Assembly (NCBI RefSeq): GCF_004101865.1
Contig: NZ_CP026118.1
Coordinates: 3,365,001 to 3,429,000 of the forward strand
Source: Halobacillus litoralis
GTDB taxonomy: Bacteria > Bacillota > Bacilli > Bacillales > Halobacillaceae
Direction: 5' to 3'
Length of the DNA: 64,000 nucleotides
The notes below the pieces were generated by a model. That model searched no databases. It worked only from the letters and a program-made list of their open reading frames with translations, and was not told the origin of the DNA. The translations under genes and the position numbers were made by a program. This document shows, piece after piece, positions 55,443 to 63,855 of this stretch; positions within the stretch are counted from its first letter, which is position 1; the number at the start of each line of letters is the position of its first letter.

Positions 55443-57224
55443 ATGAGTGATACAAAAGAAATGATCAAAGGTGGAGGGTTCATCGTTGAGGATTTAGCTG
55501 CAGAAGATGTCATAACACCGGAAGATTTCACAGACGAACATTTGATGATTGCTAAAACAGCGGAAGACTTTGTTTTAGGAGAAGTTGTACCAAAGATTGA
55601 TAATTTAGAAAACCATGAATTTGAACATTCCGTTGCACTATTGAAAAAGGCTGGTGATCTTGGACTGCTTGGAGCGGATGTACCTGAAGAATATGGTGGT
55701 CTGCAATTAGATAAAATCAGTTCATCTTTGATTACAGAAAAGTTTTCTCGTGCAGGGGGATTCTCGGTCACTCATGGCGCTCATGTAGGTATCGGGTCTT
55801 TGCCAATTGTATTCTTCGGTAATGATGCTCAAAAGAATAAATACCTCCCTGTATTGGCCACTGGAGAAAAAATAGCGGCCTATGCTCTAACCGAGCCGGG
55901 ATCTGGATCAGATGCACTAGGGGCCAAGACGACTGCTAAACTTAATGATGCTGGTACTCATTATATTCTCAACGGAGAAAAGCAATGGATTACGAATTCC
56001 GCCTTTGCTGATGTGTTCGTCGTTTACGCTAAAATAGATGGGGATAAATTCACAGCCTTCATTATTGAACGCGATTACCCTGGAGTTTCTACAGGTCCAG
56101 AAGAGAAGAAGATGGGAATCAAGAGCTCATCTACTCGAACATTGATCTTAGAAGATGCTGAAGTACCTGTAGAGAATGTGTTGGGAGAAATCGGTCGCGG
56201 CCATGTGATTGCGTTCAATATCCTGAACGTAGGACGATACAAACTTGCAATAGGAGGAGTCGGCGGATCCAAACGTGCTTTAGAACTTTCAGTGAAATAT
56301 GCGAAAGCACGCAAGCAATTCAAAACCCCAATCGCTAGTTTCCCACTTATTCAGGAGAAGATCGGGTCTGTAGCCGCCAACACCTATGCAAATGAAAGTT
56401 CTGTGTATCGGACAGTCGGGTTATTTGAGCAGAGCATGGGTAAACTCTCAGATGAAGAGCTCAAGGATGGCGCTGCTGTAGCGAAAGTTATCGCTGAATA
56501 TGCTATTGAGTGTTCTCTGAATAAAGTGTTCGGTACTGAGTTACTTGATTTTGCAGTGGATGAAGCGGTGCAAATTCATGGAGGCTATGGATTTATGGCT
56601 GAGTATGAAGTAGAGAGAATGTATCGGGATTCACGGATCAACAGAATCTTCGAAGGAACGAATGAAATCAACCGTATGATTGTACCAGGTACATTATTGA
56701 AGAAAGCTATGAAAGGAGAACTGCCTCTCCTTCAGAAAGCACAAGCACTACAGGAAGAAATCATGACCATGATGCCTGAAGAACCAGGAATTGAAGCATT
56801 AGAACAAGAAAAATACTTGTTGAAGAACGCGAAGAAGATCGGATTGCTTGCCGCAGGTCTGGCTGCACAGAAATATGGTGAAAAACTTGAGAATGAACAA
56901 GAGTTGCTCGTTAATATCGCTGATATCGTAGGGGAAATTTACAATATGGAATCAGCGATTCTCCGTACCGAAAAAGCCATCAACAAAAATGGAGAAGAAA
57001 AAAATAATCAAAAACTTCTCTATACACAGGTATATGTGCAAGAAGCGTTCAATCGCATAGAAGGTCATGCGAAAGAGACACTAATCGCTGCTGAATCTGG
57101 TGATTCTCTTCGGATGATGCTGGGTGCATTACGCAAGTTGACACGGCATACACCGATCAACGTGATTACTAAAAAACGTGCGATTGCTAAAACATTGATC
57201 AATGCAGAAAAGTATACGGTTTAA
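55443..57224 (+). CDS. fadE: Acyl-CoA dehydrogenase FadE
   Basis: A 593-residue acyl-CoA dehydrogenase with an extended C-terminus, as in B. subtilis FadE (YusJ). The FAD/substrate segments are AYALTEPGSGSDAL, NGEKQWITNS and the C-terminal QIHGGYGFMAEYEVERMYRD, with the catalytic glutamate in FEGTNEINRM. ATG 55443 is preferred, since GGGGAGG lies 8 nt upstream; ATG 55422 overlaps fadA. It makes the first double bond of beta-oxidation, electrons going to ETF. Followed by a terminator. Confidence 0.95.
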   Translation: MSDTKEMIKGGGFIVEDLAAEDVITPEDFTDEHLMIAKTAEDFVLGEVVPKIDNLENHEFEHSVALLKKAGDLGLLGADVPEEYGGLQLDKISSSLITEKFSRAGGFSVTHGAHVGIGSLPIVFFGNDAQKNKYLPVLATGEKIAAYALTEPGSGSDALGAKTTAKLNDAGTHYILNGEKQWITNSAFADVFVVYAKIDGDKFTAFIIERDYPGVSTGPEEKKMGIKSSSTRTLILEDAEVPVENVLGEIGRGHVIAFNILNVGRYKLAIGGVGGSKRALELSVKYAKARKQFKTPIASFPLIQEKIGSVAANTYANESSVYRTVGLFEQSMGKLSDEELKDGAAVAKVIAEYAIECSLNKVFGTELLDFAVDEAVQIHGGYGFMAEYEVERMYRDSRINRIFEGTNEINRMIVPGTLLKKAMKGELPLLQKAQALQEEIMTMMPEEPGIEALEQEKYLLKNAKKIGLLAAGLAAQKYGEKLENEQELLVNIADIVGEIYNMESAILRTEKAINKNGEEKNNQKLLYTQVYVQEAFNRIEGHAKETLIAAESGDSLRMMLGALRKLTRHTPINVITKKRAIAKTLINAEKYTV

Positions 57225-57240
57225 GCCCTGAGCATTCAGA

Positions 57241-57281
57241 GCCCCCTTCTTCACTTTGTTAATGAAGTTAGGGGGTTTTGT
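57241..57281 (+). terminator. Terminator of fadNAE
   Basis: GCCCCCTTCTTCA and TGAAGTTAGGGGGT pair imperfectly around CTTTGTTAA and are followed by TTTG. Confidence 0.8.
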
Positions 57282-57452
57282 CTGGGATTTTAAGCTTATT
57301 GATTTCCTTTGTTTCATGCATCCCGTCCACATTTACCTGTCCCTTTAAGGAAATTACACATTTGTTCCTATATTAGATTCATACATTTTCATGAAATTCC
57401 CGGCTTCAGTATGATAAAATATAAAACAACAAGTTGGAAGGAGGATGGTTGA

Positions 57453-57812
57453 ATGTCTGTAACTTTCTATTGGTATCCGAGTTGTGGTACTTGTAAAAAG
57501 GCGAAGAAGTGGTTTGATGAAGTAGAGATTGACTACGAATCAGTACATATCGTTAATGATCCACCTTCTGAAGAACAGTTGAAAGATTACGTGAATATGA
57601 GTGGCAAACCAGTGAAGAAATTCTTTAATACGAGTGGCAAGAAGTATAGAGAACTGAATATGAAGGAAAAGATAAAACAAGCGAGTGAAGAAGATATGAT
57701 CAAATGGCTCGCTTCTGATGGAATGCTGATCAAACGTCCAATTGTAACAGATGGTGAATATGTGACTGTTGGATTCAACCAGGAAGAATTCGAAAAAAAT
57801 TGGGCGAAGTGA
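57453..57812 (+). CDS. yusI: ArsC/Spx-family protein YusI
   Basis: A 119-residue ArsC/Spx-like thioredoxin-fold protein beginning MSVTFYWYPSCGTCKKAKKW, with a CGTC redox pair. RPIVTDGEYVTVGF at the end is family-typical. Spx binds RNA polymerase; YusI is its relative of unknown function, and the position between fadE and gcvH equals B. subtilis. ATG 57453 follows AAGGAGGATGG. A reductase role is possible; I have no evidence for arsenate. Confidence 0.88.
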   Translation: MSVTFYWYPSCGTCKKAKKWFDEVEIDYESVHIVNDPPSEEQLKDYVNMSGKPVKKFFNTSGKKYRELNMKEKIKQASEEDMIKWLASDGMLIKRPIVTDGEYVTVGFNQEEFEKNWAK

Positions 57813-57895
57813 GCAGAACGTTGGAAATAAAAGCTTTTTGCTTTTATGTTTATAATTGCTGTTAAACTATAATTATTATTGTGGAGGTTTTCTTA

Positions 57896-58279
57896 ATGAG
57901 CTTACCAAAAGACTTGCTTTACTCTGAAGAACATGAATGGGTGAAAGAAGAAGGAGAAAAAGTCCGTATTGGAATTACTGACTTCGCTCAGTCTGAACTC
58001 GGAGACATCGTATTTGTAGAGCTGCCGGAAGTCGGCGAAGAATTAGAAGCAGACGAACCATTCGGAAGTGTAGAATCAGTGAAAACTGTGTCTGAATTGT
58101 ATGCACCTCTCAGCGGGAAAGTTGTAGAAATCAATGAAGAATTAGAAGATAGTCCGGAGTTTGTCAACGAGTCTCCGTATGATAAAGCTTGGATGGTGGT
58201 TGTTGAACCAAGCAATTCATCTGAGAAAGAGGAATTGATGTCTCCAGAAGAGTATAAAGAAATGATAAATGAAGATTAA
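57896..58279 (+). CDS. gcvH: Glycine cleavage system H protein
   Basis: A 127-residue lipoyl protein: [20 protein letters not shown] at the start and the lipoylation site in [18 protein letters not shown] 57896 is chosen because TGGAGG lies 9 nt upstream; the in-frame 57881 start has no ribosome-binding site. It shuttles the aminomethyl group of glycine between GcvP and GcvT and in Bacillus is also the intermediate in lipoate transfer, which may explain its location apart from other gcv genes. Confidence 0.95.
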   Translation: MSLPKDLLYSEEHEWVKEEGEKVRIGITDFAQSELGDIVFVELPEVGEELEADEPFGSVESVKTVSELYAPLSGKVVEINEELEDSPEFVNESPYDKAWMVVVEPSNSSEKEELMSPEEYKEMINED

Positions 58280-58364
58280 TTCTTATTAAATTTACAAGCA
58301 ATTGTACAGACAGGGCTACATATGCTTCCTTGTCTGACATGATCGCGTTTGATCTTATCATGTT

Positions 58365-58395
58365 CAGACCATGCCCCTTTGGCATGGTCTGTTTC
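58365..58395 (+). terminator. Hairpin between gcvH and yusF
   Basis: CAGACCATGCC and GGCATGGTCTG pair around CCTTT, followed by TTTC. Possible partial terminator of gcvH before yusF. Confidence 0.6.
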
Positions 58396-58414
58396 TATAT
58401 AGAAGGTGATGAAG

Positions 58415-58762
58415 ATGGATGGAGAACGTATTGTCATTGTAGAGGGTATCACAGACAAGAAGAAGCTGAAAAAGGTGCTGGATGAAGAAGTTGAAATCAT
58501 TTGTACACATGGGACCTTAGGAATAGAGCGCATGGAAGAAATGATTCTCGATTTTAATTTGGATGAGCGCTCTGTCTATATTTTAGTTGATGAAGACGAT
58601 TCAGGCTATAAGTTGCGTAAGCAATTAACTGAAGAGCTCCCCCACGCAGAACATATTTATATTGACAAAGCTTTTCGTGAAGTGGCGGCGACCCCTGAGC
58701 CCGAGATAGCTAGAGCTTTGCTGAGCAGACATTTCAATGTGAAACCGATTTATCTAATTTAG
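58415..58762 (+). CDS. yusF: Toprim-domain protein YusF
   Basis: A 115-residue single Toprim domain protein: the conserved glutamate in VIVEGITDKKK and the DxD in ILVDEDDSGYKLRK. Small Toprim proteins of this type resemble RNase M5 but are shorter; YusF in B. subtilis is of unknown function. ATG 58415 follows AAGGTGATG; ATG 58409 and GTG 58406 overlap that site. yusE begins 10 nt downstream. A nuclease or primase-like role on nucleic acid is possible. Confidence 0.87.
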   Translation: MDGERIVIVEGITDKKKLKKVLDEEVEIICTHGTLGIERMEEMILDFNLDERSVYILVDEDDSGYKLRKQLTEELPHAEHIYIDKAFREVAATPEPEIARALLSRHFNVKPIYLI

Positions 58763-58772
58763 GAGGACTCCT

Positions 58773-59084
58773 GTGCAAGAACTTGTACCTAATGAAACCG
58801 TAGAAATGATTCGTGCTGATAGAATAACACTCACTTTTGTACAAAGCCCTTTTTGCGGTACCTGTCACTTGGCGAAAAAAATGCTTTCCACATTGGAAGC
58901 TTTGTATGAAAAAGATATTTTCCAAGAAATGAACGCTTCTCTTCACTCATCACTGATGGAGCACTTTAAGATTAAAAGTGTGCCCTGCCTTTTGGTGACC
59001 AGAGAAGGAAAAGTGATTGAAAAAATTTATGCATTTCATTCTGTTCCATTTATGAGGGACAAAATATCTAACTATGTAGAATAA
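58773..59084 (+). CDS. yusE: Thioredoxin-like protein YusE
   Basis: A 103-residue thioredoxin-like protein with FVQSPFCGTCHLAKKM (CGTC) and the cis-proline region IKSVPCLLVTREGK. It is cytoplasmic: there is no signal peptide. GTG 58773 follows AGGAGG. Its position follows B. subtilis yusE, except that no yusD-like gene separates it from the met locus; about 320 nt with only a terminator lies behind it. Confidence 0.88.
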   Translation: MQELVPNETVEMIRADRITLTFVQSPFCGTCHLAKKMLSTLEALYEKDIFQEMNASLHSSLMEHFKIKSVPCLLVTREGKVIEKIYAFHSVPFMRDKISNYVE

Positions 59085-59114
59085 GTTAATAATTACCCGG
59101 GAAATGACGAAGGG

Positions 59115-59152
59115 CTCCTCCTCTTGTGAAATTACGAATTGGGAGGAGTTTT
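59115..59152 (+). terminator. Terminator after yusE
   Basis: CTCCTCCT and GGGAGGAG pair around 18 nt (one T-G) and are followed by TTTT. Confidence 0.65.
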
Positions 59153-59402
59153 ATGTTGGTGACTTTTAGAGAAGAAGACATTGTAAGTCGAAGTGCTGGT
59201 TTGAAATTTTGATTCAAGTCAAAGTACTCGAGTTATTTCCAGTGGTGTTATGTATGATTTTCCTGCACTGCCCCCATAAAGGGAAGTCCTGACAAGGGAG
59301 TAAAAGAAAAGGAGTCGGATGACAATGCATTGAACTCTCCCTTGCCACGACCTTATATGAAAAGTAATCCATAGTAATGCGTTAGGGGGGGGCTGATGTT
59401 AT
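59153..59402. other. Intergenic stretch with no gene seen
   Basis: About 250 nt between yusE and the redoxin gene. An ATG at 59153 reads only 19 codons, and an 8-bp inverted repeat (CAAGGGAG at 59293-59300, CTCCCTTG at 59337-59344) has a 36-nt loop. I assign no feature. Confidence 0.6.
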
Positions 59403-59822
59403 CTAAATTAGGGCACCGAGAGATTCTACAACATCCAAAAAGGATGCTTGATCGCCAATGCGGTCATGAATGTTTCCTTGTTGGTCGATGATGATGGTCG
59501 TCGGAACGCCCTGGCAAGCATACAAGTCATATGTTATACGTCCCTCATCAACGAGAGTCGGTTGATTTAAAAACTTTTCAGCGAATTCAACGCCTTCTTT
59601 TACATCCCGTTCCCTTCCTGAAACATTTATAGTTACCATCTTCACTTTTTCGTGATCCACAGTACTGTAAAGCTGTTCTTTCTTGGGAAGGTCTTTTCCA
59701 CAATCAGGACACCAAGAGGTCCAAAAGGTCAGGACGATAACTTTCTCTATGTCATCCTCCAGGTTATAAGTTGATTCTCCAGTAATATAAGGGAGTTCAA
59801 AATGAGGGGCTTGTTCTTTCAT
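59403..59822 (-). CDS. TlpA/ResA-like redoxin
   Basis: A 139-residue thioredoxin-fold protein with WTSWCPDCGKDLPKKE (WCPDC active site) and the CQGVPTTIIID cis-proline loop. It is ResA/TlpA-like but lacks the usual N-terminal membrane anchor, so it probably acts in the cytoplasm. ATG 59822 is preferred because AAGGAG is 8 nt upstream; ATG 59828 abuts it. Monocistronic, divergent from the S-box riboswitches. Confidence 0.86.
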   Translation of the reverse strand: MKEQAPHFELPYITGESTYNLEDDIEKVIVLTFWTSWCPDCGKDLPKKEQLYSTVDHEKVKMVTINVSGRERDVKEGVEFAEKFLNQPTLVDEGRITYDLYACQGVPTTIIIDQQGNIHDRIGDQASFLDVVESLGALI

Positions 59823-59855
59823 AATCATTCTCCTTGTATAAGATGAAATTAACGT

Positions 59856-59885
59856 TTGACGTTATTCTCAACCCCATGCTAACAT
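59856..59885 (+). promoter_or_regulatory. Candidate promoter of the first S-box
   Basis: TTGACG (59856-59861) and TAACAT (59880-59885) are 18 nt apart, about 27 nt ahead of the first riboswitch. A TATAAT at 59890 lacks a matching -35. Confidence 0.5.
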
Positions 59886-59911
59886 ATATTATAATTTCAT
59901 AACGACATCTT

Positions 59912-60018
59912 CACTTATCCAGAGTGGCGGAGGGACTGGCCCGACGATGCCCAGCAACCGGCAAAATAATGCACGGTGCTAATTCCAGCAAAGTCATCAG
60001 ACTTTGACAGATGAGAAG
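59912..60018 (+). promoter_or_regulatory. SAM (S-box) riboswitch 1, with no gene directly behind it
   Basis: The S-box core is present: CTTATC...AGAGTGGCGGAGGGACTGG, GATGCCCAGCAACCG, then a GGTGCTAATTCCAGCAAA segment, closed by P1 (CTTATC with GATGAG). AGAAGAGA (60014-60021), overlapping the P1 3' strand, can pair with TCTCTTCT (60033-60040) as an antiterminator. No reading frame starts between it and the second S-box promoter at 60165. Confidence 0.93.
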
Positions 60019-60030
60019 AGACAGACAGGG

Positions 60031-60059
60031 AATCTCTTCTATTTTGAAGGGGTTTTTTT
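60031..60059 (+). terminator. SAM-controlled terminator of S-box 1
   Basis: AATCTCTTC (60031-60039) and GAAGGGGTT (60046-60054) pair around TATTTT and are followed by five T residues. It excludes the antiterminator TCTCTTCT pairing. Confidence 0.85.
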
Positions 60060-60164
60060 AGTTTCAGTTGATAGAGGATATCATTGCGGTCGTTTGTTAA
60101 AGGATACTTTGACACTCATTCATCCAAATAATTTTGAAATTTGTCGAAATACCACGGGTTATAG

Positions 60165-60193
60165 TTGACACAAAATTCCCACAGTGCTAGAAT
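60165..60193 (+). promoter_or_regulatory. metNIQ promoter
   Basis: A perfect -35 TTGACA (60165-60170) and -10 TAGAAT (60188-60193) at 17 nt spacing, starting transcription about 50 nt before the second S-box. Confidence 0.88.
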
Positions 60194-60247
60194 CCATCTT
60201 GTGATGCTAAAGTGAGTTAAAGTAATAATAAGTTAATATGCTAAAAT

Positions 60248-60359
60248 CTCTTATCTAGAGTGGCGGAGGGACTGGCCCTGTGATGCCCGGCAACCGGCAA
60301 GTGAAAACTTGGTAAGGTGCCAATTCCTGCAAAGTTGAAATTCCTTTGGCAGATGAGAG
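60248..60359 (+). promoter_or_regulatory. SAM (S-box) riboswitch 2, metNIQ leader
   Basis: A second S-box copy: CTCTTATCTAGAGTGGCGG, then GGGACTGGCCCTGTGATGCC, the CGGCAACCGGCAA loop, AAGGTGCCAATTCCTGCAAA and P1 close GATGAGAG. The following GAGAACAGA can pair with TCTGTTCTC (60391-60399) to form the antiterminator when SAM is absent. Confidence 0.96.
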
Positions 60360-60380
60360 AACAGATATTAAGACGACACA

Positions 60381-60420
60381 AAAACGCCTTTCTGTTCTCA
60401 TAACAGTAAGGCGTTTTTTT
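60381..60420 (+). terminator. SAM-controlled terminator of metNIQ
   Basis: AAAACGCCTT (60381-60390) and AAGGCGTTTT with the inner CTGTT/AACAG pairs form the stem, followed by T residues. It begins 22 nt after riboswitch 2 and overlaps the antiterminator partner. Confidence 0.92.
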
Positions 60421-60438
60421 GAAATGGAGGGAGACACC

Positions 60439-61464
60439 ATGATTTCAATCGAAGGCTTATCGAAAATCTTCCATACGAAAGACCAAGAAGTTAGAGCGGT
60501 GGATGATTTAAGTCTAAATATAGACAAAGGAGAAATTTATGGAGTAATAGGTTACAGTGGTGCTGGTAAAAGTACCTTCATTCGACTTTTGAACCGTTTG
60601 GAGGACCCCACTGAAGGAAGTATTACTATGGATGATCAAAATTTGACAGCTTTAAGTAAAGGAAAGCTTAGAGTCGCCAGGCAAGAAATAGGGATGATTT
60701 TTCAGCATTTCAACCTTTTATGGTCACGAACGGTCTATGATAATATATCCTTCCCTTTAGAAATTGCAGGGGTATCCAAAGGAGACCGCCAAAAAAGGGT
60801 TAATGAATTGATTGAACTTGTAGGGCTGAGTGGGCGCGGCAATTCATACCCTTCCCAATTGAGTGGAGGACAAAAGCAAAGGGTTGGAATCGCCAGAGCT
60901 TTGGCTAATAATCCAAAAGTGCTGCTTTGTGACGAAGCTACTTCTGCCTTGGATCCCGAGACTACAGATTCAATTTTAGACTTACTTGTCGATATCAATG
61001 AAAAATTAAGCTTGACGATTGTTCTCATTACTCATGAAATGCATGTCATCCGCAAAATCTGTCACCAAGTAGCTGTCATGGAACAGGGGAAAATCGTTGA
61101 GCAAGGTGATGTACTAGATGTATTTTTACATCCAGAAAAAAAAGTCACTAAAAGATTCGTGGACCAAGTAATGGGGGATCCGGAAAAAGAAACTTCTATG
61201 CAGTTGATCAAAGATAATTATCGAACTGGTGAAATCATTAAGCTTCACTTTGTTGGTGAGAGTACTAACCAAGCTTTAATCAGTGATATATCAAGAAAAT
61301 TCGAGTTAGATATAAATATCCTTCATGGGAAAATCACTCAAACCCAAAAAGGGGCGTACGGAACAATGTTCGTCCAGTTTGACGGGGAACAGAGTGAAAT
61401 TGAGAGAGCAATAGAGTATATTGAATCGACCTCTGTAGAAGTGGAGGTGAATCCTCATGTTTAA
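60439..61464 (+). CDS. metN: Methionine ABC transporter ATPase
   Basis: A 341-residue ABC ATPase. Walker A is GYSGAGKST (38-46), the signature is LSGGQKQRVGIARAL and Walker B is VLLCDEATSALDPET. The C-terminal 80 residues are the NIL domain that senses methionine in the MetN family. ATG 60439 is chosen, with GGAGGGAGAC upstream; the frame is open back into the riboswitch terminator but that part is not coding. Drives uptake of methionine and its analogues. Overlaps metI by 8 nt. Confidence 0.96.
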   Translation: MISIEGLSKIFHTKDQEVRAVDDLSLNIDKGEIYGVIGYSGAGKSTFIRLLNRLEDPTEGSITMDDQNLTALSKGKLRVARQEIGMIFQHFNLLWSRTVYDNISFPLEIAGVSKGDRQKRVNELIELVGLSGRGNSYPSQLSGGQKQRVGIARALANNPKVLLCDEATSALDPETTDSILDLLVDINEKLSLTIVLITHEMHVIRKICHQVAVMEQGKIVEQGDVLDVFLHPEKKVTKRFVDQVMGDPEKETSMQLIKDNYRTGEIIKLHFVGESTNQALISDISRKFELDINILHGKITQTQKGAYGTMFVQFDGEQSEIERAIEYIESTSVEVEVNPHV

Positions 61465-62125
61465 TCAGTTATTTCCGAACGTAAGAATGGAAGACATGAT
61501 AACAGCTACAAATGAAACCATTTATATGACACTGATTTCTGTTGCTGGAACGTTCGTTATTGGATTATTACTAGGCTTATTACTTTATTTATCTGGTCCA
61601 GGGGGGCTCTGGCAGAATAAAATGCTGAACTGGGTCACAGCATCGCTTGTTAACATATTTCGTGCCATTCCATTTATTATTCTAATTTTGCTATTGTTCC
61701 CGTTTACGGATTTCTTAATGGGTACGATTCGAGGACCTAAAGCCGCTTTGCCAGCTTTAATCATAGGAGGAGCGCCATTTTATGCACGTCTGGTAGAAAT
61801 TGCATTGAAAGAAGTGGATAAAGGTGTTGTAGAAGCAGCCAAATCAATGGGGGCTAAATACTCAACTATCGTTTTCAAAGTACTGCTGCCGGAATCAATG
61901 CCAGCACTAATCTCCGGGATTACTGTCACGGCCATTGCATTGATTGGTTATACCGCTGTAGCAGGCGCGATTGGAGCTGGTGGTTTAGGTGACTTTGCTT
62001 ATTTCTATGGATTCCAGCGTAGTAACTGGGATGTAGTGTTTATGTGTACTGTCATCATCATTATTATTGTTTTTATTTTCCAATTCATCGGGGACTTAGC
62101 AACCCGTAAATTGGATAAAAGATAA
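61457..62125 (+). CDS. metI: Methionine ABC transporter permease
   Basis: A 222-residue permease with five to six hydrophobic segments and the EAA loop EAAKSMGAKYSTIVFKVLLP, which contacts MetN. ATG 61457 overlaps the metN stop by 8 nt behind GGAGGTGA, so production is coupled. In B. subtilis the gene is metP (metI). Forms a MetN2-MetI2 complex. Confidence 0.95.
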   Translation: MFNQLFPNVRMEDMITATNETIYMTLISVAGTFVIGLLLGLLLYLSGPGGLWQNKMLNWVTASLVNIFRAIPFIILILLLFPFTDFLMGTIRGPKAALPALIIGGAPFYARLVEIALKEVDKGVVEAAKSMGAKYSTIVFKVLLPESMPALISGITVTAIALIGYTAVAGAIGAGGLGDFAYFYGFQRSNWDVVFMCTVIIIIIVFIFQFIGDLATRKLDKR

Positions 62126-62155
62126 AAAATATATATTAAAGGGAGAGTTTATAAA

Positions 62156-63013
62156 ATGAAAAAAATTTGGACAGGCGCACTTGCCTTATTATTTGTACTT
62201 GTACTTACTGCTTGTGGTTCTTCTGGAGATGATACTTCAGGTTCTGAAGAAGAAGGAAGTGAAGGAAGCTCTGAAATTAAAGTCGGGGCAACGAGTGTTC
62301 CTCATGCGGAGGTTTTGGAAGAGGCGAAACCACTTCTTGAAGAAAAAGGCATTACATTAACGATTGAGGAATATCAAGACTACATTTTACCTAATAAAGA
62401 TTTGGCTGAAGGACGTATTGATGCTAACTATTTCCAAACCATTCCTTATTTAGAATTACAAGAAGAAGAGAATGATGGATTTGATTTCGTGAACCTTGGT
62501 GGGATTCATATTGAACCAATCGGAGTTTATTCTCAAAAATATGATAACCTGGAGGATGTTGAAGAAGGTACAACACTTGTTATGAGCCGTTCTGTTTCTA
62601 CTCACGGCCGCGTTCTTTCCTTATTAGAAAAAGAAGGACTGATCAAATTGGATGAGAATGTTGAAAAAGTGGATGCTACGGTAGATGATATCGTTGAAAA
62701 TCCTAAAAATATCGAATTTGATACGGGCGTTGATGCTGCAGGACTTCCAGAAGTTTATAAGCGTGAAGAAAATGTACTAGTTGCCATTAATACGAACTAT
62801 GCTATAGAAGCAAACCTGTCACCAAAAGAAGATGCGATTATTCTAGAGGGTACGAATTCGCCTTATGTTAATGTGGTAGCAGCTCAAAGCAAAGATGAAG
62901 ATAATGAAGCACTCAATCAATTGGTACAAGTCCTTCGCTCTGAAGAAATCCAAACATTCATTAAAGAAGAGTATAATGGAGCCGTTGTACCTGTTTCTGG
63001 TGATGCAGAATAA
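62156..63013 (+). CDS. metQ: Methionine-binding lipoprotein
   Basis: A 285-residue MetQ/NlpA-family lipoprotein with lipobox LTAC (Cys20), an acidic spacer, and the core VGATSVPHAEVLEEAKPLLE, the LPNKDLAEGRIDANYFQT segment and VLVAINTNYAI. It delivers D- or L-methionine to the permease. Follows metI by 30 nt. A terminator-like hairpin follows; the three genes are under SAM riboswitch control. Confidence 0.95.
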   Translation: MKKIWTGALALLFVLVLTACGSSGDDTSGSEEEGSEGSSEIKVGATSVPHAEVLEEAKPLLEEKGITLTIEEYQDYILPNKDLAEGRIDANYFQTIPYLELQEEENDGFDFVNLGGIHIEPIGVYSQKYDNLEDVEEGTTLVMSRSVSTHGRVLSLLEKEGLIKLDENVEKVDATVDDIVENPKNIEFDTGVDAAGLPEVYKREENVLVAINTNYAIEANLSPKEDAIILEGTNSPYVNVVAAQSKDEDNEALNQLVQVLRSEEIQTFIKEEYNGAVVPVSGDAE

Positions 63014-63024
63014 CGGATAAAATG

Positions 63025-63066
63025 AGTGACTGCTGTTGATACTAACGGCAGTCACTTTATTTTTTT
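63025..63066 (+). terminator. Terminator after metQ
   Basis: AGTGACTGC and GCAGTCACT pair around a GTT/AAC-closed loop and are followed by TTTATTTTTTT. Confidence 0.9.
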
Positions 63067-63079
63067 AGGAGGTAAAAAG

Positions 63080-63445
63080 ATGCAAGAGAAAAATATGACA
63101 TGGACTCAGACATACTTACATGATTATAAAGAAGGTATAGGGGTATTCTCAGACCATATGCCGGAAGTGGCTCATAAATTCAGCCAATTCACGGAAGAGT
63201 GCTTTAAAGAAGGGGAGGTCTCCCAAAAGCATAAGCAGTTGATGGCGCTTGGAATCAGTATCGTTGCTCAAGATGAATATTGTATGATTTATCATACCAA
63301 AGGTTGTGTAGATCAAGGGGCATCAGAAAAAGAAATACTTGAAGCTTGTGGCGTAGCTGCTGCTTTTGGTGGAGGAGCAGCTCTCAGTCAAGCCGTTACC
63401 CTCGTCCAGGATGCATATATGGATTTAACAACCAGTATCAATTGA
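63080..63445 (+). CDS. Carboxymuconolactone decarboxylase (CMD) family protein
   Basis: A 121-residue all-helical CMD/AhpD-like protein. The conserved helix reads [19 protein letters not shown] followed by MIYHTKG, giving an E-x2-C-x3-H-type site in place of the AhpD CxxC pair, and ending with [15 protein letters not shown] 63080 follows AGGAGGT; the frame runs upstream into the metQ terminator but that part is not coding. It could be a peroxidase-linked or dehydrogenase-like enzyme; function is unassigned. The metQ terminator isolates it partly. Confidence 0.85.
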   Translation: MQEKNMTWTQTYLHDYKEGIGVFSDHMPEVAHKFSQFTEECFKEGEVSQKHKQLMALGISIVAQDEYCMIYHTKGCVDQGASEKEILEACGVAAAFGGGAALSQAVTLVQDAYMDLTTSIN

Positions 63446-63623
63446 TTGAATAATTTGAATATTAAAGAAAAAAAGACGTATTCTTTAAACAGAAAAGAAT
63501 TAAACGCTTACATCGCACCAAACGACAGTTGAGGATCTTATTTGGACTTTCACGGTGTTTTGTCTAACGTATAACGCTGTGATATTCTAAATTATGTAAA
63601 TAATCTGAAAGGATTGATTCGTT

Positions 63624-63812
63624 ATTAGTGACGATCTGCAATTGAATTACACTGCTGATATGGAGAAAGCCATGCACCAAGCGCATAACATGAGTTATGC
63701 GGAGTACAGCAGAAAGTTGGATACGCGATTAGAAGTAGAAGAAAAGCGCCAACGTGAATTCGAAGAGAGTCAGAAAATGATTGCCCAGGTCGACCGTCAA
63801 TTGCATAGATAA
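63624..63812 (+). CDS. Hypothetical helical protein (62 aa) with probable ATT start
   Basis: A 62-residue frame (SDDLQLNYTADMEKAMHQAH, then a charged helix ending AQVDRQLHR) with a charged, predicted helical composition. The stop just upstream leaves no ATG, GTG or TTG behind the AAAGGA at 63608-63613; ATT 63624 is 10 nt after it. In-frame TTG 63642 and ATG 63660 have no ribosome-binding site, so the ATT codon is the best guess. It is followed by a strong terminator. I do not recognise the family. Confidence 0.6.
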   Translation: MSDDLQLNYTADMEKAMHQAHNMSYAEYSRKLDTRLEVEEKRQREFEESQKMIAQVDRQLHR

Positions 63813-63825
63813 TTTATTTTGATTG

Positions 63826-63855
63826 AATCAGGTGTCTTTAGCCACCTGATTTTTT
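63826..63855 (+). terminator. Terminator after the 62-aa gene
   Basis: AATCAGGTG and CACCTGATT pair around an 8-nt loop and are followed by TTTT. Confidence 0.9.

Noticed and set aside
59153..59212. 19-codon frame after yusE
   Set aside because: Too short, and the GGGAGGAG in front of it is the right arm of the yusE terminator.
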